The translations under genes and the position numbers were made by a program. The notes under the pieces were generated by a model that was given only the letters and a program-made list of their open reading frames with translations, searched no databases and had not been told where the DNA came from. From Alkalibacillus salilacus (lineage in GTDB: Bacteria > Bacillota > Bacilli > Bacillales > Alkalibacillaceae): DNA of 64,000 nt. The stretch is taken from NCBI RefSeq assembly GCF_030812915.1, contig NZ_JAUSTQ010000006.1, forward strand, positions 1 through 64,000. The letters are read 5' to 3'. This document shows positions 56,508-64,000 of this stretch, in pieces (the first letter of the stretch is position 1; every line of letters begins with the position of its first letter).

Positions 56508-57068
56508 TTGTGTAATGAAGAGCATAGACTATTAGAATCAAATATATATATTATTAAATATGGCGTTGACAATGATGATGTTAATAAATACCTCAAGACG
56601 CTCTATCGCTATTTGTGGACTGATGATAATGTTTTTGTCTCTACATTAGGCCATGCTCCTGGAAAAGGATTGAGCTTAGGTGAATTGAAGAGAATGGAGT
56701 CAAGTTTATCCCGGTCAAAGAAGTCAATGCCTACATTAAGTCAATACTTAAACGAACTGATGTATGAGAAAGAAATGACACAATCAAGTATCGCTAAGAG
56801 ATCAGGTCTTACATATAATTATGTGAATAATTTAGTGAATGGCGTTTCAAAAGGAACGAAATATAAATTGATTGCTATTGCTATCGCGATGAGACTTAGT
56901 TTAGAAGAGACAGCGAAATTGCTTGATACTTGTGGTTATAAATTGAATGATTCACTAAAAGATAAAATAATCATTGTAAGCTTTAATGAAGATGTATGGG
57001 ATGTATCGAAAGTGGAGGATGCATTAAACAGGGTTCATAATGCGGGAATGTCCTTGTTTAAAGCCTGA
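56508..57068 (+). CDS. HTH (XRE-like) DNA-binding protein of the element
   Basis: A 186-aa protein. Residues about 80-140 form a helix-turn-helix (TLSQYLNELMYEKEMTQSSI, then AKRSGLTYNYVNNLVNGVSK), followed by the sequence LIAIAIAMRLSLEETAKLLD typical of XRE-type regulators. The N-terminal 75 residues are not recognised. The start is TTG 56508 with GAGGTGAT upstream. It is divergent from the recombinase operon, an arrangement common for regulators of integration genes, so control of recombinase expression is likely. Confidence 0.8.
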   Translation: MCNEEHRLLESNIYIIKYGVDNDDVNKYLKTLYRYLWTDDNVFVSTLGHAPGKGLSLGELKRMESSLSRSKKSMPTLSQYLNELMYEKEMTQSSIAKRSGLTYNYVNNLVNGVSKGTKYKLIAIAIAMRLSLEETAKLLDTCGYKLNDSLKDKIIIVSFNEDVWDVSKVEDALNRVHNAGMSLFKA

Positions 57069-57123
57069 TTGTTAAATATCAATGGATTCGAATGATAAAG
57101 GCAATAAACATAGTATTTCTACT

Positions 57124-57158
57124 AACACTTTTACTTAATGAGTAAAGGTGTTTTTTTG
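57124..57158 (+). terminator. Terminator after the HTH gene
   Basis: AACACTTTTACTT pairs with AGTAAAGGTGTT around AATG, followed by TTTTTTG. Confidence 0.85.
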
Positions 57159-57431
57159 TTGAATAACTTTAACTTTTTAAATTGTAAAAGCAAAAGATGG
57201 GATAGATTATTTATTCTAAAACCCCTTTATTTCTTTGACAGATAAAATGATCCTCTACTTCCTAACCTCATTACTCGCTTTAATAGACCTCGAACAACCT
57301 CAAACACAAAATGCATTTATAAAAAATCTGCTCCTCTATATGATTAGAAATATATTACCGCGTCACTGGTTTAACAAGAAATAAATATAACCCTAAACGC
57401 AGTAATTTTTTGAACAACCTAATCAATTGAG

Positions 57432-57481
57432 GTGTTGCTGTGACAGTTTTCATTATTCAAATTTGAAATCCTGAGCAACAC
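57432..57481. repeat. Short inverted repeat upstream of the Rep-like gene
   Basis: GTGTTGCT (57432-57439) and AGCAACAC (57474-57481) are perfect inverted copies 34 bases apart, immediately upstream of the Rep-like gene. This could be an operator or a replication nick/binding site. The rest of the gap 57159-57431 is AT-rich and holds no gene I can support. Confidence 0.4.
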
Positions 57482-57503
57482 TTACTAAGGAGTGTTACTG
57501 ATA

Positions 57504-58538
57504 ATGATTCATACAATGAAAGTGATCTTTCCCCTTTCCCATGATGAAGTATATGAGCTTAATGCACGAGGGATTAACCCACTTAAGATCAATGACTACT
57601 TACATTCTTCATATCCATCTACGACCTTTTCCATTTATCAGGCTGCAAATAGTCGATGGTTTTTATCGATGGTAATTGACGTGGTTGAATTACTTGGTTT
57701 AAGTGAGTTTTATGACCTAATGTATGGGACAGTAGAATCGCATATCAGAGGGATGCTAATGAGTATCTTTAATCACGCTCGTCACTATGAGTATCACAGG
57801 TTGAAACGTATCGATTATAAACATGATGTGGTCGTTGAGAGTGAAGTTGAACGTTCACTTCTTTTACACCTGTATAGGAAAATGACTAAAAGCTTTAAAT
57901 ATCAAAAGTTGAAGTCAGGCACCCAACAGGAAGATTCGTTTAAGGTGTATAGTACGACTGTATATCATTCTTCAGGCTCGGTTTTAACAAAACTGTATGA
58001 CAAAACCGCTGAAAGAAACGATAAGGGATTGCCGATAAAGACTTATGAGCAAGATGTGCTTCGCTATGAAGTCTCTTTGACAGACAAGCATATTGATTAT
58101 CGTGCAAATGCTCATGTTTGCACTGAACCAGTAGAAGCATCTATTAAGGACTATTTCAAAGAAGACATGAAGTATAGATACTTCACTGATTATCTGTTAC
58201 CCATTTATCTGAAAGGAGATTTTTATAAAATCGAAAAAGCGGAAGAACTGATAAATGTCTCAACGTTTAATCCGAACATGAAGTCAAAGCTGAAGCATTT
58301 TTTAGTTCAGGTGTCTCGAGGTAATCTGGATACGCCATTGAAAAAGCAAGAGATAAAAAATATGAAAACATTTAATGCCCGTATTGAACGCTTATATAGT
58401 CTCAATATTAATCCTCTTTCGATCCCTAAGAATTATAAAGATGCCCCCATGTATTTAAGGAATCCATTGCAAGATTTATATGATGATGTCCAATCAATAA
58501 GGGATTGCCATAAAAAGGGGCAAAAACTTCCATTTTAA
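57504..58538 (+). CDS. Possible phage/plasmid replication initiation protein
   Basis: A 344-aa soluble, basic protein. The stretch SGSVLTKLYDKTAERNDKGL followed by LRYEVSL resembles replication proteins of the filamentous phage gene II/X and plasmid Rep type, which have a Tyr-Asp-Lys motif and an Arg-Glu pair. No HUH motif is obvious. If real, it would give the element a replicative step, as in ICEs. AAGGAGTG precedes ATG 57504 at a slightly long spacing. The family link is by pattern only; otherwise it is a hypothetical mobile-element protein. Confidence 0.45.
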   Translation: MIHTMKVIFPLSHDEVYELNARGINPLKINDYLHSSYPSTTFSIYQAANSRWFLSMVIDVVELLGLSEFYDLMYGTVESHIRGMLMSIFNHARHYEYHRLKRIDYKHDVVVESEVERSLLLHLYRKMTKSFKYQKLKSGTQQEDSFKVYSTTVYHSSGSVLTKLYDKTAERNDKGLPIKTYEQDVLRYEVSLTDKHIDYRANAHVCTEPVEASIKDYFKEDMKYRYFTDYLLPIYLKGDFYKIEKAEELINVSTFNPNMKSKLKHFLVQVSRGNLDTPLKKQEIKNMKTFNARIERLYSLNINPLSIPKNYKDAPMYLRNPLQDLYDDVQSIRDCHKKGQKLPF

Positions 58539-58664
58539 TAATTTGTCATTTATTTTTTACAAATAATTCTATTAATCATATAATTTAACATATATTCAAT
58601 TATAAAGAAATTCATGATATAGTTATAAGCGTAGAAAAAATGAAATATTAGGGAGAGGGTCAAA

Positions 58665-59273
58665 GTGCGATGTAAGCTAAATGATAACCCAAGCATAATA
58701 ACACAGGTTATTGAGCAAATCGATGAGGATTTGCGTTCTTATTGTCGACAGCTTTTAGAAGAACCGTTAGAGAAAGTGGTGCAGGATATAATTGAAGAAC
58801 ACTTGTTAGATGATGAAGGCAACTTTTTGAGTATAAAAAATTTGATGGTAGCTCATTTACATCTTAAAAGGAATGTGATTGCTAAAAGAAAGCGACAATG
58901 GGCTTATTATGATATAAATAAGCTGAATCATTCATTAAAGATCTATAATGAAATTGATGAAGGAAATCAATCATTAAAAGGCGGGGATAGTTTGATAACG
59001 GAAACCCCTGTAGTCCATAATAGTGATACTGAATCTGCTGCTGAATTTATAGAGAGAGTGACTAATGATGTGAGGGAATGGCAACAAGATGAAAGGCAGT
59101 ACCTTTGTAATTACCCCTATTTTTCACGTAAGAAACTGAAAAAGCAGAGGGAAGCTGTTGTGATTGATTTAAATAACTTTGTAATGAACTGCATTTTAAA
59201 TCAATTTGGGCCAATAATAGATCCTGACTATTACAGTAATCCTGGAGCACGCACTTTCATTAATCAAATTTAG
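58665..59273 (+). CDS. Hypothetical protein of the element
   Basis: A 202-aa charged, helix-rich protein starting at GTG 58665 with GGGAGAGGG upstream. It has the stretches SIITQVIEQIDEDLRSYCRQ, VAHLHLKRNVIAKRKRQWAY and YPYFSRKKLKKQREAVVIDL. No motif known to me is present. It lies between the Rep-like gene and hsdM with its own terminator, so it is not part of the restriction operon. Cargo, replication or defence roles are all open. Confidence 0.6.
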   Translation: MRCKLNDNPSIITQVIEQIDEDLRSYCRQLLEEPLEKVVQDIIEEHLLDDEGNFLSIKNLMVAHLHLKRNVIAKRKRQWAYYDINKLNHSLKIYNEIDEGNQSLKGGDSLITETPVVHNSDTESAAEFIERVTNDVREWQQDERQYLCNYPYFSRKKLKKQREAVVIDLNNFVMNCILNQFGPIIDPDYYSNPGARTFINQI

Positions 59274-59280
59274 GTTTAAT

Positions 59281-59313
59281 TAGAGAGCAAAATGGTTTGC
59301 TCTCTTTTTTTTG
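59281..59313 (+). terminator. Terminator upstream of hsdM
   Basis: AGAGAGCAAA pairs with TTTGCTCTCT around ATGG, followed by TTTTTTT. Confidence 0.9.
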
Positions 59314-59427
59314 CTCTATTATTGTTGATAATGTTGTCATAAAAACGAAATCGAATTAACATAAATCATTTATCCTTTGTTAAGATGGTAAAGTAAGAAG
59401 GGGTATTTTACAGGGAGGCAAACATAA

Positions 59428-61440
59428 ATGGATAATTTTAATAATAAAGTCAACTTTATTTGGTCAATAGCAGAAATATTGCGGGGCCCTTATAAAAAAG
59501 AGGATTACGGCAAAGTGGTTTTACCAATGGCAGTATTAAGGCGCTTTGATGGTGTTTTAGAAGAGACGAAAGATGATGTATTAGAACAGTATGAGAAGTA
59601 TAAGCACCTACCTGACGAGTCTCGAGATGAGATTTTAAATCGTACATCCAAGCAAAAGTTCAATAATGTGAGTAAATTCGATTTCAAAAAACTGTTAAAT
59701 GATTCAGATAATATTGCTGATAATTTACGTGATTACATAAACGGATTCTCTCAATCAGCGAAGGACATCATTGATTTCTTTAATTTTGATACTCAGATAG
59801 AAAAGATGGATCGTAACAATGTCTTATATTTAGTGGTTAGGCGTTTTAGTGAGATTGATTTGCACCCTGAAACAGTCTCTAATGTTGAAATGGGTTTTAT
59901 ATTTGAGGAGTTAATTCGTCGCTTCAACGAACACTCTGAAGCGGGTGATCACTATACACCACGTGAAGTCATTCATTTAATGTCACATTTGTTATTTATG
60001 TACCATGATGAAGTGTTTACAACAGAGGGGTTGACTAAAACCATATATGATCCATGTGCAGGTACAGGTGGCATGGGGTCTGTATCGCAAAGCTATATTC
60101 ATGAATATAATCCATCCGCAAACCTTAAGTTCTTTGGCCAGGAGTTCAATGAGGAATCGTATGCGATTTCGAAGGCAGACATCCTTATTAAAGGCGGAGA
60201 GGCCAAAAACGTAGCTTTTGGCAATACTTTATCGAATGATCAGTTTCCTAATGAGACATTTGATTATTTAATAACAAATCCACCATTTGGAGTAGAATGG
60301 AAACCTGCTCAAAAGGAAGTGAATGATGAACACGAAAATTTAGGCTATAATGGTCGTTTTGGCGCTGGGTTGCCTCGAATCAATGACGGACAGTTATTAT
60401 TCCTACAGCATTTAGTGTCCAAGATGAAGCCTGTCTCAGACGAAAACCCAAATGGCTCACGTTTAGCAATTGTTGTTAATGGCAGTCCACTGTTTACAGG
60501 TGATGCTGGCTTAGGGGAAAGTAATATTCGAAAACATTTGATTGAGAATGATTTGGTTGAAGGTATTATCGGCTTGCCTGATCAAATGTTTTATAATACA
60601 GGCATTTCAACTTATATATGGGTTTTAACGAACAATAAACCTGACCATCGAAGAGGAAAAATACAATTAGTTGATGGAACTGAATTTTACAAGAAGATGA
60701 AAAAAAGCCTTGGTGAAAAACGGCATGAACTAACTGAGCAAGACATTGATTATATAACACGTCTTTACGGGGCATTTCGGGAAGATGAACATAGTAAGAT
60801 ATTTGATAATGAAGACTTTGGTTATCGTAAGGTCACTATTGAAAGACCCTTACGTTTAAATTTCAAAGTAGATAAAGATCGTATTCACCGTCTGTATGAT
60901 GAAAAAGCATTTCAGAATTTAGTTAAATCTAAGAAAAAAGGTGAAGCTGGATTAAAAGAAGTAGAAGAAGGTGAAATACAACAACAAGCCATTGTCAAGG
61001 TTCTTCAGGAATTAACAATTGATGAACTTTACAAAAACCGTGAAGCATTTGAGGGGATACTCAACGATGCCTTTAAGGATGCAAATATTAAGTTTAATGC
61101 AATCTTAAAAAAGGCAGTTTTATCAGCACTGTCTGAAAAAGACGAAACAGCCGATATTTGTTTGGATAAAAAGGGGAATCCTGAGGCAGATCCAGGCTTA
61201 AGAGACACAGAAAACATTCCTTTAAAAGAAGACATACATGATTATTTTGAACGTGAAGTAAAAACACATGTACCAGACGCATGGATAGATGAGGGAAGTA
61301 TTAAGGTTGGTTATGAGGTTCCGTTCACCAGACACTTTTATCAATACACAAGCCTGAGGAGCTCAGAGGAAATCTCGAATGAAATAAGAGAATTGGAAGA
61401 GAGTATTATGGATAAGTTGAAGAAGGTGATGGAGGGATGA
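59428..61440 (+). CDS. hsdM: Type I restriction-modification methyltransferase HsdM
   Basis: A 670-aa N6-adenine methyltransferase subunit. An HsdM_N helical domain (LRGPYKKEDYGKVVLPMAVL) is followed by the N6_Mtase domain with the SAM motif YDPCAGTGGMGS near residue 207 and the catalytic NPPF near 283. VNGSPLFTGDAGLGESNIRK and MFYNTGISTYIWVL also fit. It works with HsdS to protect, and with HsdR to restrict, DNA. AGGGAGG precedes the ATG; its stop overlaps the hsdS start by 4 bases. Confidence 0.97.
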   Translation: MDNFNNKVNFIWSIAEILRGPYKKEDYGKVVLPMAVLRRFDGVLEETKDDVLEQYEKYKHLPDESRDEILNRTSKQKFNNVSKFDFKKLLNDSDNIADNLRDYINGFSQSAKDIIDFFNFDTQIEKMDRNNVLYLVVRRFSEIDLHPETVSNVEMGFIFEELIRRFNEHSEAGDHYTPREVIHLMSHLLFMYHDEVFTTEGLTKTIYDPCAGTGGMGSVSQSYIHEYNPSANLKFFGQEFNEESYAISKADILIKGGEAKNVAFGNTLSNDQFPNETFDYLITNPPFGVEWKPAQKEVNDEHENLGYNGRFGAGLPRINDGQLLFLQHLVSKMKPVSDENPNGSRLAIVVNGSPLFTGDAGLGESNIRKHLIENDLVEGIIGLPDQMFYNTGISTYIWVLTNNKPDHRRGKIQLVDGTEFYKKMKKSLGEKRHELTEQDIDYITRLYGAFREDEHSKIFDNEDFGYRKVTIERPLRLNFKVDKDRIHRLYDEKAFQNLVKSKKKGEAGLKEVEEGEIQQQAIVKVLQELTIDELYKNREAFEGILNDAFKDANIKFNAILKKAVLSALSEKDETADICLDKKGNPEADPGLRDTENIPLKEDIHDYFEREVKTHVPDAWIDEGSIKVGYEVPFTRHFYQYTSLRSSEEISNEIRELEESIMDKLKKVMEG

Positions 61441-62798
61441 AGCGGTTAAGAAATTATCTGCATTACAAAAAAACAGAAGAAATATGGATGCCAGAAATAC
61501 CAGCACATTGGGAAAGGAAAAAAGTCAGTTGGCTATTCGATGATATCGGTAGTGGAGCTACTCCTAAATCTACCGAACTAAAATATTATAATGGAAATAT
61601 TCCTTGGCTTAATACTGGTGATCTTAATGATAGTATAATAGATGGAGTTGAAAAAAATATATCTTCTGAAGCATTAAAGGATTATTCAACTCTAAAAATT
61701 TATCCCCAAGGTTCATTAGTTATTGCTATGTATGGTGCTACAATAGGTAAATTAGGGATAACAAACACTTTCATGACGACAAACCAGGCATGTTGTGTAT
61801 TAAGTGACTTCAAAGGTGGTAACCAAAAATTTGTGTTTTATTGGTTCATGGCAAATAGACCTGCAATTATAAATTTATCAAGAGGTGGAGGACAACCGAA
61901 TATTAGTCAAAATTTAATCAGATCATTGAGGCTATACCTACCTACAAATGAAGAGCAGAATAAAATAGTCTCTTTCCTCGATCAAAAAACATCAGAGATT
62001 GATGAATTAATATCTGATAAAGAACGTTTAATTAAGCTTTTGAAGGAAACAAGGCAAGCTGTCATAACGGAGGCAGTTACAAAAGGGTTAGAAAATGAAA
62101 AAGAGTTGAAGAAATCAGGTAAAGGATGGATCGGGAGTATACCAAAACATTGGAATATCACTAAAATAAAATATTCAACTTATGTAAAAGGAAGGATTGG
62201 TTGGCAAGGTTTACGATCCGATGAATTTATTGACGAAGGTCCATATTTAGTAACTGGAACAGATTTTGATAATGGAATCGTTGATTGGGATACGTGTTAT
62301 CGTATAAGTAATGATAGATATGAAGAAGCTCCAGAGATTCAGTTAAAGGAAAATGATTTGTTAATTACAAAAGACGGATCTATTGGAAAGGTTGCTGTTG
62401 TTAAAGATAAACCAGAAAAAGCAATACTAAATAGTGGTGTTTTCGTAACAAGATGTATAAATAAAAACTATTTAACTGAATTCATGTACTGGGTATTGTG
62501 CTCAGATGTTTTTAAAGAATATATTAAATACACAGAAACTGGTTCAACAATCAAACACCTATATCAAGCCACCTTTGTAAACTTTGCTTTTCCATTACCT
62601 AATATTCAAGAGCAGAAAATGATATCTAATTACTTGAATGAAAAAGTGAATGAAATCGAATCATTAATTAATAATGAAAAATTAGTGATTAAAAAATTAA
62701 AAGAATATCGCCAATCACTCATCTATGAAGCTGTCACAGGAAAAATTGATGTCCGTGAGCATCCGTTAGAAAGAAAGGAGGAGGAAAATGTCAATTGA
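61437..62798 (+). CDS. hsdS: Type I restriction-modification specificity subunit HsdS
   Basis: A 453-aa subunit with two target-recognition domains: the first about 15-190 (MPEIPAHWERKKVSWLFDDI...), the second about 225-430 (WIGSIPKHWNITKIKYST...). Each is followed by a conserved helical spacer (EQNKIVSFLDQKTSEIDELI and EQKMISNYLNEKVNEIESLI). The bipartite recognition sequence cannot be read from the protein. The reading frame is intact. Its end overlaps hsdR by 11 bases. Confidence 0.95.
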   Translation: MKRLRNYLHYKKTEEIWMPEIPAHWERKKVSWLFDDIGSGATPKSTELKYYNGNIPWLNTGDLNDSIIDGVEKNISSEALKDYSTLKIYPQGSLVIAMYGATIGKLGITNTFMTTNQACCVLSDFKGGNQKFVFYWFMANRPAIINLSRGGGQPNISQNLIRSLRLYLPTNEEQNKIVSFLDQKTSEIDELISDKERLIKLLKETRQAVITEAVTKGLENEKELKKSGKGWIGSIPKHWNITKIKYSTYVKGRIGWQGLRSDEFIDEGPYLVTGTDFDNGIVDWDTCYRISNDRYEEAPEIQLKENDLLITKDGSIGKVAVVKDKPEKAILNSGVFVTRCINKNYLTEFMYWVLCSDVFKEYIKYTETGSTIKHLYQATFVNFAFPLPNIQEQKMISNYLNEKVNEIESLINNEKLVIKKLKEYRQSLIYEAVTGKIDVREHPLERKEEENVN

Positions 62799-64000
62799 TC
62801 ACACTGAAAGAGGGTTTGAAGAGAACATTGAGCATGATTTGATTCAATCAGGTTATATACAACGAACATTAACTGATGGATCATTAGAAGAGTTAAAAAA
62901 ATATGCCATTGATACAGAAGTGTTTTTTCAGTTCTTAGAAGCGACCCAATCGAAGCAATTGGAACGTTTAAAGAAAGCATATAAAGAAGGTTATAGGGAA
63001 AAGATCATCAAGCGTCTATCAAAGGAATTGCATAACCGTGGCATGATTGATTGTTTGAGGCACGGGATCAAGGACTATGGTGTCAGATTAATGTTAGCCT
63101 TTAATAAACCTGTATCAACCATGAATCGCACTCTATGGGAACAATATGAACAAAACATCTTCACAGTAAGTAGACAGGTATATTACAGTCACAGCAATAA
63201 CAATAGCATTGATATCCTTCTTTCTTTAAATGGTTTGCCTCTTGTTGTCATGGAACTGAAAAATCACTTAACAGGGCAGACCGTTGACGATGCGAAGAAG
63301 CAATTCATGAACGATCGTGATCCGCGTGAGCCATTGTTCCAATTCAAAAAACGGGCATTAGTTTACTTTGCAGTTGACACTGATGATGTTTACATGACAA
63401 CACGATTGAATAAAGGTAAAACATTCTTTTTACCCTTTAATCAAGGAGTGAATGGTGGATCTGGAAACCCTATCGTCTATAATGACTATAAGACTTCTTA
63501 TTTATGGAAAGAGGTTTTGCAGCCTGATAGTCTATTAGATATTGTTTTTAGGTTTATGTACCTGGAATCGGAAGACATTAAGGATAGCAATGGTGATGTT
63601 ATCGATAAAAAAGAAACGCTCATGTTCCCTCGTTATCATCAGTTAGATGCCGTTAGACAAATAGAATATGATGTTAAACAAGAAGGGCCAGGGAAGAGTT
63701 ATTTAGCCCAACATTCCGCGGGATCAGGTAAAACGAATAGCATCTCTTGGTTATCCCATCGCTTGGCTAAACTACACGATGAGCATAATGAAGCGATGTT
63801 TGATAGTGTTATTGTGGTAACGGATAGAAGGGTGTTAGACAAGCAATTACAGGATGCGATCTATCAGTTAGAGCATAAAGCGGGTTTTGTTGAGAAGATT
63901 GAGAAAAACTCAGAACAATTAGCCGAGGCAGTCAAAAACAAGGCGAAAATTATCGTAACTACCCTACAAAAGTTCCCTTTTATTTTAGATCAAGTATCAG
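62788..64000 (+). CDS. hsdR: Type I restriction enzyme HsdR, partial
   Basis: The first 404 codons of the restriction/translocase subunit run off the right edge of the window. The PD-(D/E)xK nuclease core is visible as SIDILLSLNGLPLVVMELKN near residues 140-160. The SF2 motor begins with FPRYHQLDAVRQI and Walker A AQHSAGSGKTNS near 309-320; VIVVTDRRVLDKQL follows. AAAGGAGGAGG inside the hsdS end precedes the ATG, showing translational coupling. The missing part should carry the remaining helicase motifs. Confidence 0.95.
   Translation, partial: MSIDHTERGFEENIEHDLIQSGYIQRTLTDGSLEELKKYAIDTEVFFQFLEATQSKQLERLKKAYKEGYREKIIKRLSKELHNRGMIDCLRHGIKDYGVRLMLAFNKPVSTMNRTLWEQYEQNIFTVSRQVYYSHSNNNSIDILLSLNGLPLVVMELKNHLTGQTVDDAKKQFMNDRDPREPLFQFKKRALVYFAVDTDDVYMTTRLNKGKTFFLPFNQGVNGGSGNPIVYNDYKTSYLWKEVLQPDSLLDIVFRFMYLESEDIKDSNGDVIDKKETLMFPRYHQLDAVRQIEYDVKQEGPGKSYLAQHSAGSGKTNSISWLSHRLAKLHDEHNEAMFDSVIVVTDRRVLDKQLQDAIYQLEHKAGFVEKIEKNSEQLAEAVKNKAKIIVTTLQKFPFILDQVS

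Overview
The window is chromosomal DNA of a low-GC Firmicute, most likely a moderately halophilic or halotolerant member of the Bacillaceae. The evidence is AT-rich DNA, strong AAGGAGG-type ribosome binding sites, acidic proteins, Bacillus-type regulators (guanine riboswitches, an M-box, a glycyl T-box, TnrA/GlnR boxes), and a gene order that follows, from memory, the Bacillus subtilis yeaC-yebG and yerA-yefA segments. No rRNA or tRNA genes were seen.

Layout. 0.2-3.0 kb: recQ and a lipoprotein gene. 3.3-5.7 kb: guanine riboswitch, xpt and a purine permease. 6.1-7.7 kb: small stress-type genes, including a peroxiredoxin-like gene with an in-frame TGA exactly at the expected catalytic cysteine (candidate selenoprotein). 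7.8-12.2 kb: MoxR ATPase / DUF58 / transglutaminase operon. 12.2-13.8 kb: second guanine riboswitch and pbuG. 14.5-18.9 kb: yebE, yebG, yerA, yerB, yerC. 19.1-26.5 kb: ilvE, cstA plus a hydratase, two fluoride channels, and an M-box with mgtE. 26.7-29.8 kb: a less conserved patch with acetyltransferases, a frame-disrupted secreted protein and two transposase relics. 30.0-31.7 kb: glyS with its T-box. 31.8-38.0 kb: pcrB-pcrA-ligA-camS. 38.2-48.2 kb: pruA, a SLAP-domain protein, an FAD oxidoreductase, glnK-amt, pepF. 48.4-54.7 kb: gatCAB, dagK, rlmCD.

From 54.7 kb to the right edge lies an integrated element. A large serine recombinase overlaps the 3' end of rlmCD and is followed by a small partner gene, an HTH protein, a possible phage/plasmid replication protein, an unknown gene and a type I restriction-modification operon (hsdM, hsdS, partial hsdR). 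B. subtilis carries recombinase and modification genes at the same chromosomal position.

Two observations stand out. (1) The TGA-interrupted peroxiredoxin-like gene has a UxxC active-site motif and a stem-loop at bacterial SECIS spacing. (2) Six intergenic arrays of degenerate repeats occur, always 3' of genes. They use three unrelated core words (CGCTGATA, TGACGCAA, ATATCATCGAG) but share an almost fixed period of 20 or 21 bases. They are not CRISPR arrays and match no element class I can name.
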